Assembly: GCF_031569985.1 (NCBI RefSeq)
Contig: NZ_JAMQKA010000001.1
Span: forward strand, 124,001 to 188,000
DNA from: JAMQKA01 sp031569985
GTDB lineage: Bacteria > Bacteroidota > Rhodothermia > Balneolales > Balneolaceae
Direction of reading: 5' to 3'
DNA: 64,000 bases
Positions 1-8,211 of the stretch are shown piece by piece (within the stretch, counting starts at the first letter, position 1; the number at the start of each line of letters is the position of its first letter). Under the pieces are notes generated by a model. The model worked only from the letters and a program-made list of their open reading frames with translations. It searched no databases and was not told the origin of the DNA. The translations under genes were made by a program, and so were the position numbers.

Positions 1-1475
1 CGGAGCATCTCGTGCTCGGAGTGGTACAGGTTGAACACCGGGTGTTCCAGATAGGAGCTCGTCCGGAGTAAAGCTTCGGGATAGTTGACCTCTACCTGTT
101 CGGCCAGCCCATCCAGATCTGCCTCGACGTCACCGCCGGTGGCCTTGGCAAAGATATCCAGCACCTGGGCCACGTCATCCAGGTCCTTAACCTCGTCAAA
201 CGAAAGGCCGATGCAGCCGTCATCATAGTAACGGAAATTCACCTGCTGTTTCAGGGCCTGTATCTGTATCGACTGCTGCTGCTCCAGTGACATGCAGACT
301 TTCAGCGTATCGAAATAGTGATCGTTCTCAATGGTAAAACCAAGCTTTTCCAGCGCCTTGTGAGCGATCTTGGTAAAGCCATGAATCCGCTCTGCTATGC
401 GGCGGAGTCCTTCGGGCCCGTGATATACGGCATAGAAACCGGCCATCACCGCCAGCAATACCTGTGCCGTACAGATGTTGGAAGTCGCCTTCTCGCGCCG
501 GATATGCTGCTCCCTCGTCTGCAGGGCCATCCGGTAGGCGGGGTTGCCTTCGGCATCCTGGGTCACCCCGATAATACGTCCCGGTACTTTGCGCTGGTAT
601 TTCTCGAGCGTGGCAAAGTAGGCGGCGTGGGGCCCTCCGTAGCCCATCGGGATGCCGAAACGCTGAGTGGTGCCTACCGCTACATCCGCCCCCATCTCAC
701 CGGGCGGCGTCAACATTGTAAGACTTAGGAGGTCAGAAGCCACAACGGTCTTCACTTCGTGCTCATGGGCTGCGGCAATAAGGTCGCTGTAATCATAGAT
801 TTCACCATTGGTGGCGGGATACTGCAGCAGCATGCCAAACAGCTCCGGATCCGAGATGTCAATATCATTGTGATCGCCGATTACCAATTTAATATCCTGT
901 GGCTCTGCCCGCCCTTTCAGCACGTCAATGGTCTGCGGATGGCACAGCTCCGAAACAAAAAACTTGTCCGCCTGCTTTCGCTTGTTCCCACGCCGGGAGG
1001 AGTAGAGCATCGACATCGCCTCTGCGGCGGCAGTTCCCTCATCCAGCAGCGAGGCGTTCGCCAGTTCAAGGCCGGTAAGATCGGAAACCATGGTCTGGAA
1101 ATTGATCAGCGCTTCAAGCCGGCCTTGCGCAATCTCCGCCTGGTAGGGCGTATATGAGGTATACCAGCCGGGATTTTCAAGTACATTGCGCTGGATCACA
1201 TTCGGGGTCAGGGTCTCGTAATACCCCATGCCGATGAAGGACTTGTAAATTTCATTTTTGGAGGCCAACGCCCGGAACTGCTCAAGAAAGCGGTATTCAC
1301 TCATCGGCTCATCCAGCTCAAGTTGCTTCGTCAGCCGGATGTCGGCGGGGACCGTCTCATCCATAAGCTGATCGAGGGACTCTGCCCCTATTGCGGTTAG
1401 CATCTCCTTGACTTGTTCATCGTCGGGACCGATATGGCGGTGCCAAAACCGCTCTTTATCAAAATTGATACTCAT
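1..1475 (-). CDS. gcvP: Glycine dehydrogenase (decarboxylating), P protein, N-terminal part
   Basis: The reverse strand reads without a stop from the ATG at 1475 to the left edge, giving about 491 residues that start MSINFDKERFWHRHIGPDD. Recognisable P-protein landmarks include IGMGYYETLTPNVIQRNVLENP (given here as IGMGYY...NVLENP), the ENPGWYTSYTPYQAEIAQGR stretch, and GADVAVGTTQRFGIPMGYGG. P protein is the PLP enzyme of the glycine cleavage system; it decarboxylates glycine and passes the aminomethyl group to lipoyl-H protein. The full protein is usually about 950-970 residues, so roughly half is visible. The lysine that binds PLP lies in the part beyond the edge. Whether this is a fused gcvP or a separate gcvPA cannot be decided here, although the N-terminus is typical of the single long form. 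Confidence 0.95.
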   Translation of the reverse strand, partial: MSINFDKERFWHRHIGPDDEQVKEMLTAIGAESLDQLMDETVPADIRLTKQLELDEPMSEYRFLEQFRALASKNEIYKSFIGMGYYETLTPNVIQRNVLENPGWYTSYTPYQAEIAQGRLEALINFQTMVSDLTGLELANASLLDEGTAAAEAMSMLYSSRRGNKRKQADKFFVSELCHPQTIDVLKGRAEPQDIKLVIGDHNDIDISDPELFGMLLQYPATNGEIYDYSDLIAAAHEHEVKTVVASDLLSLTMLTPPGEMGADVAVGTTQRFGIPMGYGGPHAAYFATLEKYQRKVPGRIIGVTQDAEGNPAYRMALQTREQHIRREKATSNICTAQVLLAVMAGFYAVYHGPEGLRRIAERIHGFTKIAHKALEKLGFTIENDHYFDTLKVCMSLEQQQSIQIQALKQQVNFRYYDDGCIGLSFDEVKDLDDVAQVLDIFAKATGGDVEADLDGLAEQVEVNYPEALLRTSSYLEHPVFNLYHSEHEML

Positions 1476-1845
1476 TCAACTGCTGTTTTTTGGATAAAAA
1501 AAGTTTGGTAAGAGTGGTAACAAATTCCTGTTGCTGTAGGTTCTTTTAAATATCTGACCACTTGCCTAAGATTGCTGTATTGAAAGCACGAAAGGTAAGT
1601 AAGATGAAGGTAAAATTACAGGGATGATAAGTAATGAGCGATACGTAATGTGTAACTCATGATATGCGATTCATTTTGTATTCTGCATCAGACATTAAAC
1701 AATTAAAACTTCAACCGGCGAAAGCCCCTTATATCCCCAGAAGAATCAGGGACCTGAAGACTTTTTAGCTAAGGCTAATATTTTTTTTATTTCTAGTAAC
1801 CTTTTCTTATTCTTTCCATTCATTTAATCAGAACAACAGATACCG
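1476..1845. other. Divergent intergenic region between gcvP and the ZIP transporter
   Basis: This 370-base AT-rich region must hold both divergent promoters. No convincing -33/-7 elements or glycine riboswitch core were found. Near the ZIP side is a short hairpin, TTAGC (1765-1769) with GCTAA (1774-1778), followed by a run of eight T at about 1781-1788. A small dyad TCAGG-ga-CCTGA lies just upstream at 1747-1758. This could be a weak attenuator in the ZIP leader. Confidence 0.4.
1765..1790 (+). terminator. Possible leader terminator upstream of the ZIP gene
   Basis: A 5-bp stem (TTAGC/GCTAA, loop TAAG) is followed by a T-rich tract inside the presumed 5' leader of the ZIP transporter. The stem is short and AT-rich, so this is only a weak candidate. 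If functional, it would suggest transcription attenuation of the metal transporter. Confidence 0.25.
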
Positions 1846-2685
1846 ATGCTAGACTTTATTGAATTACAAGAGTGGTTTCTCTCAATAGGCCCAATTTACC
1901 AGAGTCTCATGGGCGGACTTTTTACCTGGGGTTTAACCGCACTGGGCGCAGCACTGGTGTTTTTCTTTCGCACTATCAATCAAAAAGTGCTTGATGCGAT
2001 GCTCGGTTTTGCTGCCGGCGTCATGATCGCTGCAAGTTTTTGGTCGCTGCTTTCCCCTGCCATCGAAATGTCGATTGCACAAGGGGTTATATCGTGGCTG
2101 CCGGCGGTCATTGGTTTTCTTGCCGGCGGCGTTTTTTTACGGATTTGTGATGCTTACATCCCCCACCTGCATATCGGTTTCCCGATGGAGGAGGCGGAAG
2201 GGGTACAAACATCCTGGCGACGAGCGATTCTGCTGGTATTGGCTATCACAATTCACAATATCCCGGAAGGATTGGCCATCGGTGTTCTGTTTGGTGCAGC
2301 TGCTTCAGGAATTGAAGCTGCCGGCGGGGCCACCGTTGGGGCGGCTATTGCTCTGGCTATCGGAATCGGCATCCAAAACTTCCCGGAAGGCACTGCTGTT
2401 TCTGTTCCACTGAGACGAGAGGGCGTATCGGTCAGGAAAAGTTTTTGGTACGGCCAACTGTCGGGTTTTGTAGAACCGGTGTCTTGTGTTATCGGGGCAG
2501 CCGCCGTTTTGTTGGTCAAACCTATCCTCCCCTATGCCCTGGCATTTGCGGCGGGTGCCATGATTTATGTAGTCATTGAGGAGCTGATTCCAGAGTCTCA
2601 ACTCTCTGGCAATACGGATATCGCAACGATGGGCACTATGCTTGGGTTCAGTATCATGATGCTGCTGGATGTAGCGTTGGGCTAA
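1846..2685 (+). CDS. ZIP family metal transporter (GufA/ZupT-like)
   Basis: This 279-residue polytopic membrane protein has about eight hydrophobic segments, the normal length for bacterial GufA/ZupT-type ZIP proteins. Two signature metal-binding helices are present: HNIPEG at residues 137-142 and QNFPEG around 177-182. The usual His of the second helix is replaced by Gln/Asn-type residues, as in the GufA branch. ZIP proteins bring Zn2+, Fe2+ or Mn2+ into the cytoplasm; the substrate cannot be told from sequence. A histidine/acid-rich loop (HLHIGFPMEEAEG, about residues 107-120) sits between helices 3 and 4, as expected. It is divergent from gcvP and appears monocistronic. Confidence 0.92.
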   Translation: MLDFIELQEWFLSIGPIYQSLMGGLFTWGLTALGAALVFFFRTINQKVLDAMLGFAAGVMIAASFWSLLSPAIEMSIAQGVISWLPAVIGFLAGGVFLRICDAYIPHLHIGFPMEEAEGVQTSWRRAILLVLAITIHNIPEGLAIGVLFGAAASGIEAAGGATVGAAIALAIGIGIQNFPEGTAVSVPLRREGVSVRKSFWYGQLSGFVEPVSCVIGAAAVLLVKPILPYALAFAAGAMIYVVIEELIPESQLSGNTDIATMGTMLGFSIMMLLDVALG

Positions 2686-3479
2686 TATCATTTATTACCA
2701 TTAACGCGTTACGTCGTTGGGAAATACCACTCAGTCATCCTGGACGTTTAGTCCTAAGCTTGACTCAAGGATCTGGTAACGACGACGTTGATGTTGAACT
2801 GAAATAGAATCAACGCATATCCCCTTGTGCCTGAATGCTCCCTGCACTGGAATTACGGGGGTTTGGGTTAGGACTGAAAATCCTTCTCCTTTCCAAACAT
2901 TACCTCCTTTTCTACGAGAAAGCTGATTTGTCATCTACAATTGGAGTACCTTCAAGGACGTTGTCAACTATTCGTTGTGGTGCAGGGCATCCCCTGGCCC
3001 CTTCCAGGAATGATGTGAGCCATGTAAGAAATATTCCCCCTTCGAAGCGGGCCAGGGGGATGTAGCCAATATTGAAACAGTTTCACCATAAAACTGTATG
3101 GGCAACCTATTTCCCGACAGCTATACAAAAGGCTACTGCCACAGCCAGACGCTTGCAGCCCGTGGGGAGAGCAGCACATCCCCCTTTTCTTCGTCTAGAG
3201 CCGAATTCATTTCCCCCTTCGAAGGGGGAATTTCGTACTAGTACAATACGACCAGCTATACTCGCCTCAAAAAACAGGTAAACTCGCTCGCTATAGTATT
3301 TTTGAAACTCTAACGTTTGCACTGAAAATGCAGGGTTTTAAACCCCGTTCTGGGACCATCAAAAAGAAAGAGACTGAAAGCTTTCCAAAATAAAAATGAT
3401 CTTCTGAAATTTTATTTTGTCTCTTTTATGCCTTTATTAACACTTACAGTAATCTTTAATAACGGCTGATGAGTATTGA
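2686..3479. other. Long intergenic region with C-rich inverted repeats
   Basis: No credible gene was seen in these 794 bases; short open frames here match repeats. Two related C-rich units occur. The first is an imperfect inverted repeat, CATCCCCTGGCCCC (2988-3001) with GGGCCAGGGGGATG (3050-3063), enclosing a partial CCCCCTTCGAAG block at 3036-3047. The second is a perfect palindrome at 3211-3230. Together they look like one degraded dispersed element of a kind common between genes in Bacteroidota-type genomes. Confidence 0.5.
3211..3230. repeat. Perfect 20-bp palindrome
   Basis: The sequence TTCCCCCTTCGAAGGGGGAA is fully self-complementary with no spacer. A partial relative, ATTCCCCCTTCGAAG, lies 180 bases upstream at 3033-3047, which marks this as part of a repeated intergenic element and not as a gene-specific operator. 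Confidence 0.75.
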
Positions 3480-4592
3480 ATGGGTGTAACCAGAGTTTCT
3501 TTTGAAAAAGGTAAAGGCAGAGGTTTCGCCAGAGACCTTAAAAAGCGAGTTAACGAATACTTCGAAAAAAACGACCTCTCTAAAAATGCAGATGCTGGCA
3601 TGGTGGCCAAAACCATCATCTTGCTGACGGTCTATTTCGGGGCGTACGGGCTCATCCTGACGGGGTGGTTCTCGCCGCTTCAGATGTTGGCCTACTGCCT
3701 GGTGATGGGAGTCGGAATGGCGGGCATCGGATTTTCTATCTCACATGATGCCCTCCACGGGGCCTATTCCTCCAACAAGTGGGTCAACAAAATACTCGGC
3801 CTCAGCTTCGACCTGATGGGCGCCAACGGATACATCTGGAAAATTACCCACAATGTAATTCACCATACCTATACCAATATCTATGAACATGATGAGGACC
3901 TGGAAGTAGCTGAATTTATCAGGCTCTCTCCCAATGCCGAACACAAACCGATTCACCGCTTTCAGCATATCCTTGCCTTTTTCGCCTACAGCTTTGCCAC
4001 CCTGTTCTGGGTTTTTGTTAAAGACTACTGGTATTTCCTGAAACCCGACCTCGGTCCATATGAAAATAAGACACATCCTGTTTCTGAATGGATCATCCTT
4101 ATTGTAACAAAACTGCTCTATTACAGCTACATGCTGGTCATCCCCTACCTGATACTGCCGATCACCTGGTGGCAACTGGCGATCGGGTTCCTGGTCGTAC
4201 ACTTTACGGCCGGTGTTATCCTTGGCATCATTTTCCAGCTGGCTCATGTAGTGGAGGGAACCGATCACCCGGAACAAAATAAAGAGGGTAACATCGAAAA
4301 TGCCTGGATGATACACCAGATGGAGACGACCGCCAATTTTGCCCACGAAAACAAATTGCTATCCTGGTATATTGGCGGATTAAACTACCAGATTGAACAC
4401 CATCTTTTTCCCAAAATATGCAGTGTGCACTACCCGGAAGTGAGCAAAATTGTACGCGAAGTTGCCGAAGAATATGGAGTACCCTACAACTACAATGAAT
4501 CGTTCCTCAAAGCGGTCCGATCTCATTATCGCACTTTGAAACTTTTCGGCAAACATAAAGATGTGCCCGCTGAACATATCCCATCGTATTAA
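3480..4592 (+). CDS. Fatty acid desaturase, membrane di-iron type
   Basis: This 370-residue integral membrane protein carries the three histidine boxes of acyl-lipid/acyl-CoA desaturases: H89-DAL-H93, H124-NVI-H128-H129 and Q304-IE-H307-H308. The QxxHH third box resembles the front-end/delta-6-like and bacterial acyl-lipid branch, in which Gln replaces the first His. The boxes are separated by hydrophobic pairs around residues 45-90 and 155-250. It should introduce a double bond into membrane acyl chains using O2 and ferredoxin or cytochrome b5-type electrons. No cytochrome b5 domain is fused. Regiospecificity cannot be read from sequence. The ATG at 3480 is the first usable start. Confidence 0.92.
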   Translation: MGVTRVSFEKGKGRGFARDLKKRVNEYFEKNDLSKNADAGMVAKTIILLTVYFGAYGLILTGWFSPLQMLAYCLVMGVGMAGIGFSISHDALHGAYSSNKWVNKILGLSFDLMGANGYIWKITHNVIHHTYTNIYEHDEDLEVAEFIRLSPNAEHKPIHRFQHILAFFAYSFATLFWVFVKDYWYFLKPDLGPYENKTHPVSEWIILIVTKLLYYSYMLVIPYLILPITWWQLAIGFLVVHFTAGVILGIIFQLAHVVEGTDHPEQNKEGNIENAWMIHQMETTANFAHENKLLSWYIGGLNYQIEHHLFPKICSVHYPEVSKIVREVAEEYGVPYNYNESFLKAVRSHYRTLKLFGKHKDVPAEHIPSY

Positions 4593-4638
4593 TGTTTTAG
4601 TTATATTGAATACAGATCTGGAATAAAACAGGGTTATT

Positions 4639-4842
4639 ATGAGTAATAAACTCAAGACCATTTCGAAGGATCAATTGGAATCTTTTATTTCGGAGAAGGT
4701 TAGCGAATACATTGGGGAAGAATGCAATTGTGAGGTATCCAACCTGAGTGTACCCAATATTGACAGTGAAGCACATATAGCACTGCACGACGACCGGGAT
4801 ATTACGTTTGATGTGAAGCTTTCCTACGAAGAATCTGCCTAG
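4639..4842 (+). CDS. Small acidic hypothetical protein, 67 aa
   Basis: A 67-residue acidic protein without signal peptide or membrane segment. It is predicted to be a small alpha/beta domain (helix at about 8-25, then alternating beta-prone stretches). It contains two nearby cysteines (EECNCEV, residues 28-34). The start lies 46 bases after the desaturase stop with a GGG-rich stretch upstream, so it could be cotranscribed. The family is not recognised and no function is assigned. Confidence 0.55.
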   Translation: MSNKLKTISKDQLESFISEKVSEYIGEECNCEVSNLSVPNIDSEAHIALHDDRDITFDVKLSYEESA

Positions 4843-4969
4843 GATCAGGCTTCGACAAACCCGGTACAGGTTGACCATACCCCTGCAGGAGAGAACAAAT
4901 TGATTGGTATGAGTTTGTGTATGGTTTGGTGACATTTGCATCAACATCAATAAACGGGAGGGGATCAAG

Positions 4970-5437
4970 ATGACACTAAATATACTCCAGGCTGCTTTAG
5001 CTGGTATAGCGGGAGCAGCAATCATGGCTATCTTCATCTATATATTCAAAGCAGCTGGTTTTAACCTCGATATTCCATGGCTGCTCGGTACCCGGTTCGT
5101 ACCGATTGAAAAGCGGAGTAAAGCCTATACTGTTGGCATAATTCTTCACCTGTTACTGGGGGCGTTCTGGAGCATTTTCTATGTATTCTCGCTGATCGCC
5201 ATGGCTGTTATCCCCAATTGGCCAGCGGGTATCATGTACGGGGTATCACATGCTATCTTTATCGGTGCCATGATTGGAATTCTTGCCTCAGAACATCCAC
5301 ACATTGGGGAAGGAAAGGCGATGAGCGATCCCGGCATGTTTGGACACCTCTGGGGGGTCGGTGTTTCTGTAGAATTGCTGGTCGTTCACGTCATCTACGG
5401 CGCTTCCACACTCTGGATCTATCACAACCTCATGTAG
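4970..5437 (+). CDS. Small four-helix membrane protein, function unknown
   Basis: A 155-residue protein with about four hydrophobic segments (residues 5-28, 50-75, 80-103 and 125-150). A strong GGGAGGGG ribosome-binding site sits just before the ATG at 4970. Short conserved-looking loops carry GTRFV and SEHPHIGEGKA. Histidines lie near or within the membrane segments (HLLLG, SHAIF, HVIYG), which could indicate metal or cofactor contact, but this is speculation. The family is not recognised with confidence. Confidence 0.7.
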   Translation: MTLNILQAALAGIAGAAIMAIFIYIFKAAGFNLDIPWLLGTRFVPIEKRSKAYTVGIILHLLLGAFWSIFYVFSLIAMAVIPNWPAGIMYGVSHAIFIGAMIGILASEHPHIGEGKAMSDPGMFGHLWGVGVSVELLVVHVIYGASTLWIYHNLM

Positions 5438-5727
5438 GTTCGGATAACGGAGCCTGATGTTTCGTTCGTAACTTTAGAATATGGGTTTTTGCCCTATGTT
5501 TTGCCTCTTTTTAGTGCCCCCCTCCCCGAAAGTGTTCGGGACAAGCTTTGTTCTTCCTCTAAGGGATTAGGGGAAGAGACGCGTTGATTGGCAATCAATT
5601 TAGTGAAAACGTTCCTCTCCTTACTAATTATTAGGAGCCTGTCCCGACTACTGTAGGTGAGTGGGTTAACATAGGGCAGTTAGCCAATTTGTTTAAGACT
5701 CACTTTATATATATAGTCAATCCACAA
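5438..5727. other. Convergent intergenic region with dispersed repeat copy 1
   Basis: This region lies between convergent genes. Its second half (5595-5675) is a copy of an element found again at 38337-38421. No classical terminator hairpin with a T-run was recognised. Confidence 0.5.
5595..5675 (+). repeat. Dispersed intergenic repeat, copy 1
   Basis: The stretch from CAATTTAGT through AATTATTAGGAGCCTGTCCC to GGGTTAACA corresponds to 38337-38421. The two share CTCCTTA, AATTATTAGGAGCCTG, CCGAC-ACTGT and GGGT-AACA in the same order with small indels. A central hairpin can form between CTCCT and AGGAG. It is a non-coding repeat of unknown nature. Confidence 0.7.
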
Positions 5728-7194
5728 CTAAAAGGCAGGAAGCGTAGCCGGGGTTTCCTCTTTCGGTATCGCCCGGGAATCCGTGTGCACAGAGGGCCAT
5801 TGCCACAGCTGATGTACTTGATCTGCATCGAGGTCGCGAACGGTAAACTGGTGTCCTTCACTACCAGAAGCTACGGTCACGGTAAAATCGGCAAGCTGTC
5901 TCCTGTTTTGGAAGGGATTAGCGCTGGTGCTTACCGTTTGTACCCGGTAGCGCTTTAGGATAACCGTATTACGGCTGAGCAACCTGTACCGCAGGATCAT
6001 GGTGTTTTCGTTGGCCCCTATCGCCGCATCTTTGTACTGCATATATCCCAATAGCACGGCCAAAAGGACAAGCCCCATTGGATAGTAACCAAACGGCAGC
6101 AACAGCCAAAGGGGTACAATAATCAAGAGTGACGTCAGGACTGACCGGAAAATATAGCGCCGCAATGATTTTTGTGGCGGACGTAATGTATAGCTCTGTT
6201 CGGCATATTCCGGGAGAACGCTTTCAATAAATTCGGTCACCTTTTTCCTGGGTAAAAGCGGGAACAGTGTCACGGACTTGCCTCCCTCATCGCCATAACC
6301 GGCACTATCCAGTTTCAGCGTGACATAGCCCAGCGGCTGACGCATCAGCTCCTCCTTCACCTGTATCGCCTGCACCCGATTGTATGGGATTGTCAACTGC
6401 TTTCTCTCAAATATTCCGTGAGAAATGATAAGCTCATCCTCCTTCAACCGAACGGCAAAATTGCCGTAGGTGATGACGGTGCCCAGAAAAGACAGAATCC
6501 AGGAAACCACCAGGATAAAGATGATAGAACTGACGATCAGCGTCGTACTGGCGGTTGTGGGAATGACGGACTCCAGGTAGCGTACCATCTGCTCCTCAGA
6601 AACCACCTGGTCCACTTGTGAAAATACCGTACCGACAATGGAGAGCGCCACCCCCAGTCGGCCAGAAGTGCTGGCTGCAATCACCAGGTCTTTAGCTCCA
6701 AGCCTGTAAACCTTGGTCGGTTGTTCTTCATCTTCTTCCTCGGCAACGGGCTTGCCGTTTTCCTTGCGCAGTTTTTCTCTCAGCTCTTTTGCTACTTCCT
6801 GGGTAACGGCACTGATTTTAGCTTCCTTGGAACTGCTTCCGGCAGTCTTTACCTGTACCTCCACCAATCCAAACAAACGCTGCACGATGCCGGAGGTAAT
6901 ATCAATAACCTGGATGCGATCCTTCGAGATGTACAGCTTTTGCCGCATCAGCACGCCCTGTTCAATCACGAGCTGATCTTCCTCGATTCGGTAAGAAAAC
7001 CGAAGCCACGAGAGTATTCCCCAAACCAGCAATACCACGATGGTACCCAGGATCCAGGTAACATTGATCAGTGTTTCGCTGTCGCCACCACCTCCGACAA
7101 ACAGGATAAGCAGGATGGTGATAAAGTTGCCCCGTATGATCTCGAGCACCTTCGTGATCGCTGCGACAGGATGTTGTCGACGGGATTCAAACAT
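5728..7194 (-). CDS. Bacterial PH-domain membrane protein, YdbT-like
   Basis: A 488-residue protein with three copies of a YdbS/YdbT-type bacterial pleckstrin-homology (bPH2) domain, each preceded by a hydrophobic hairpin. The TM pairs lie near residues 20-60, 215-245 and 365-400. Each bPH2 repeat has the signature of a basic or acidic IEEDQLVIEQGVL-like strand followed by IPYNRVQ/ISKDRIQ (residues 93-98 and about 278-283). In Bacillus the ydbS-ydbT pair affects sensitivity to an antimicrobial peptide and envelope stress; the molecular role is unknown. It overlaps the upstream YdbS-like gene by 8 bases, so the two are translationally coupled and probably form a complex. Confidence 0.88.
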   Translation of the reverse strand: MFESRRQHPVAAITKVLEIIRGNFITILLILFVGGGGDSETLINVTWILGTIVVLLVWGILSWLRFSYRIEEDQLVIEQGVLMRQKLYISKDRIQVIDITSGIVQRLFGLVEVQVKTAGSSSKEAKISAVTQEVAKELREKLRKENGKPVAEEEDEEQPTKVYRLGAKDLVIAASTSGRLGVALSIVGTVFSQVDQVVSEEQMVRYLESVIPTTASTTLIVSSIIFILVVSWILSFLGTVITYGNFAVRLKEDELIISHGIFERKQLTIPYNRVQAIQVKEELMRQPLGYVTLKLDSAGYGDEGGKSVTLFPLLPRKKVTEFIESVLPEYAEQSYTLRPPQKSLRRYIFRSVLTSLLIIVPLWLLLPFGYYPMGLVLLAVLLGYMQYKDAAIGANENTMILRYRLLSRNTVILKRYRVQTVSTSANPFQNRRQLADFTVTVASGSEGHQFTVRDLDADQVHQLWQWPSVHTDSRAIPKEETPATLPAF

Positions 7195-7669
7195 CTTCTT
7201 CGGCTAGCCGGGCAAAGTTAGAAATTTGATTGCGCACTTCATCTGCGGTCTCGTCATCGAGAGCAGGAATTTCGTGTGTGGTGGCCGCGGTCGTAATCGC
7301 AACGCTTGACAGGCCGTACTTACGCAAGATGGGCCCCTGCCGGGTATCGACGTGCTGCACGCGCTTTACCGGGATCAGGGTACGCTGTATAATAAAAATA
7401 CCGCGCCGCAGGTCCACTTCGTGCTCATCGATCTGGTAGCGCCACCGCTTCCAGCGAAGGCTCGGCATAACGGTAGTAGCAAGTATGGAAATAGTTAGCG
7501 CCAGGACCCCGACAAGCGCATCTGTCCACCACGGCGGTCCACCTCCCTGCAGAGTAAGTAACACCAAAATTGCAGTTATAAACCAGAGGACCACCGCCCA
7601 TATGATGCCGCTCAGGCGCCAGGCCTTTATTGCAGTTTCGGGTAAACGATGCTCTGGTTCGGATCTCAC
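7187..7669 (-). CDS. Bacterial PH-domain membrane protein, YdbS-like
   Basis: A 160-residue protein with two TM segments (about residues 20-40 and 48-70) followed by one bPH2 domain (IDEHEVDLRRGIFIIQRTLIP, described here as residues 80-105, then VKRVQHVDTRQGPI). It is the shorter partner of the YdbT-like protein downstream. The only start compatible with the full TM region is a GTG at 7669. Its place as first gene of the pair and the overlapping stop/start match the arrangement in Firmicutes. Confidence 0.85.
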   Translation of the reverse strand: MRSEPEHRLPETAIKAWRLSGIIWAVVLWFITAILVLLTLQGGGPPWWTDALVGVLALTISILATTVMPSLRWKRWRYQIDEHEVDLRRGIFIIQRTLIPVKRVQHVDTRQGPILRKYGLSSVAITTAATTHEIPALDDETADEVRNQISNFARLAEEDV

Positions 7670-7872
7670 AATGCTATCTTCAATAATGCCCTGGGAGTTA
7701 ATTGTGACTGAAATTACGAGTTATTCGTTTAAAAAACTGTCGGTGTAAGTATTCACATAATCTTTCACAGATGAAAACGTAATCCCAAATATTTTCTTTT
7801 ACTGACTTTTCCCGGATACAAAATTTCTTGATTTAAGCCTTTCGCTAGATGCACGAGTCTCAAAGGCATAAA

Positions 7873-7904
7873 CAAAAAAAAGCCACACGGCTCTGGTGTG
7901 GCTT
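7873..7904 (-). terminator. Rho-independent terminator of the histone H1-like gene
   Basis: On the reverse strand a 9-bp perfect stem (AAGCCACAC/GTGTGGCTT, arms 7896-7904 and 7880-7888, 7-base loop) is followed at once by a run of T. It lies 24 bases past the stop of the H1-like gene. This is the clearest intrinsic terminator in the window. Confidence 0.88.
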
Positions 7905-7927
7905 ATAATAAATGAAAAAAGAATCGA

Positions 7928-8104
7928 CTATGAACGATTTTTTATATCCTGGATTTCCAGTCGGATATCCTGTGCTATTTTTTTTACCTCTTGCAGACCT
8001 TTACGTGCACGGGTTCCGGCTGCTTTATTCCCTTTGGAATAGAACTTAGTCATATCTCCTTCGATGCCGTTAATAAGGTTTTTTATATCATCAAATCTAC
8101 TCAT
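7928..8104 (-). CDS. Histone H1-like (Hc1-type) nucleoid protein
   Basis: A 58-residue lysine/arginine-rich protein (MSRFDDIKNLINGIEGDM...) matching the short Bacteroidota-type Hc1 histone H1 family: a helical N-terminus, a central KFYSKGNKAAGTRARKG segment and a C-terminal LRLEIQDIKN helix. These proteins are abundant small DNA-binding nucleoid components. The start is placed at the ATG at 8104, because an apparent in-frame TTG at 8116 overlaps the GGAG Shine-Dalgarno sequence that serves this ATG. The gene is monocistronic with its own terminator. Confidence 0.9.
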   Translation of the reverse strand: MSRFDDIKNLINGIEGDMTKFYSKGNKAAGTRARKGLQEVKKIAQDIRLEIQDIKNRS

Positions 8105-8157
8105 GTTTTTCTCCAATTAATTTTATAGTTCAGAGGATACGCTCTATTGTGTTTGTT

Positions 8158-8173
8158 CAACGGGTAGCCGTTG
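8158..8173. promoter_or_regulatory. Inverted repeat upstream of the H1-like gene
   Basis: CAACGG-GTAG-CCGTTG is a perfect 6-bp dyad located between the end of the MFS gene and the start of the H1-like gene, about 55 bases before the latter. It may be a regulator site or a weak transcript-end hairpin. No T-run follows it. Confidence 0.35.
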
Positions 8174-8211
8174 AAATATATACCGGCTAATTTATGACTT
8201 TAATTGATAAT

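Noticed and set aside
318..1157. Open frames on the + strand inside the gcvP region
   Set aside because: They are antisense shadows of a continuous, clearly recognisable P-protein frame on the reverse strand.
1476..1845. Glycine riboswitch upstream of gcvP
   Set aside because: The conserved tandem aptamer core was not recognised on the reverse strand.
2686..3479. IS or transposase remnant
   Set aside because: No frame with transposase motifs; only short C-rich inverted repeats are seen.
8105..8116. TTG start of the histone H1-like gene
   Set aside because: The TTG-GAG codons are the Shine-Dalgarno region of the ATG at 8104.
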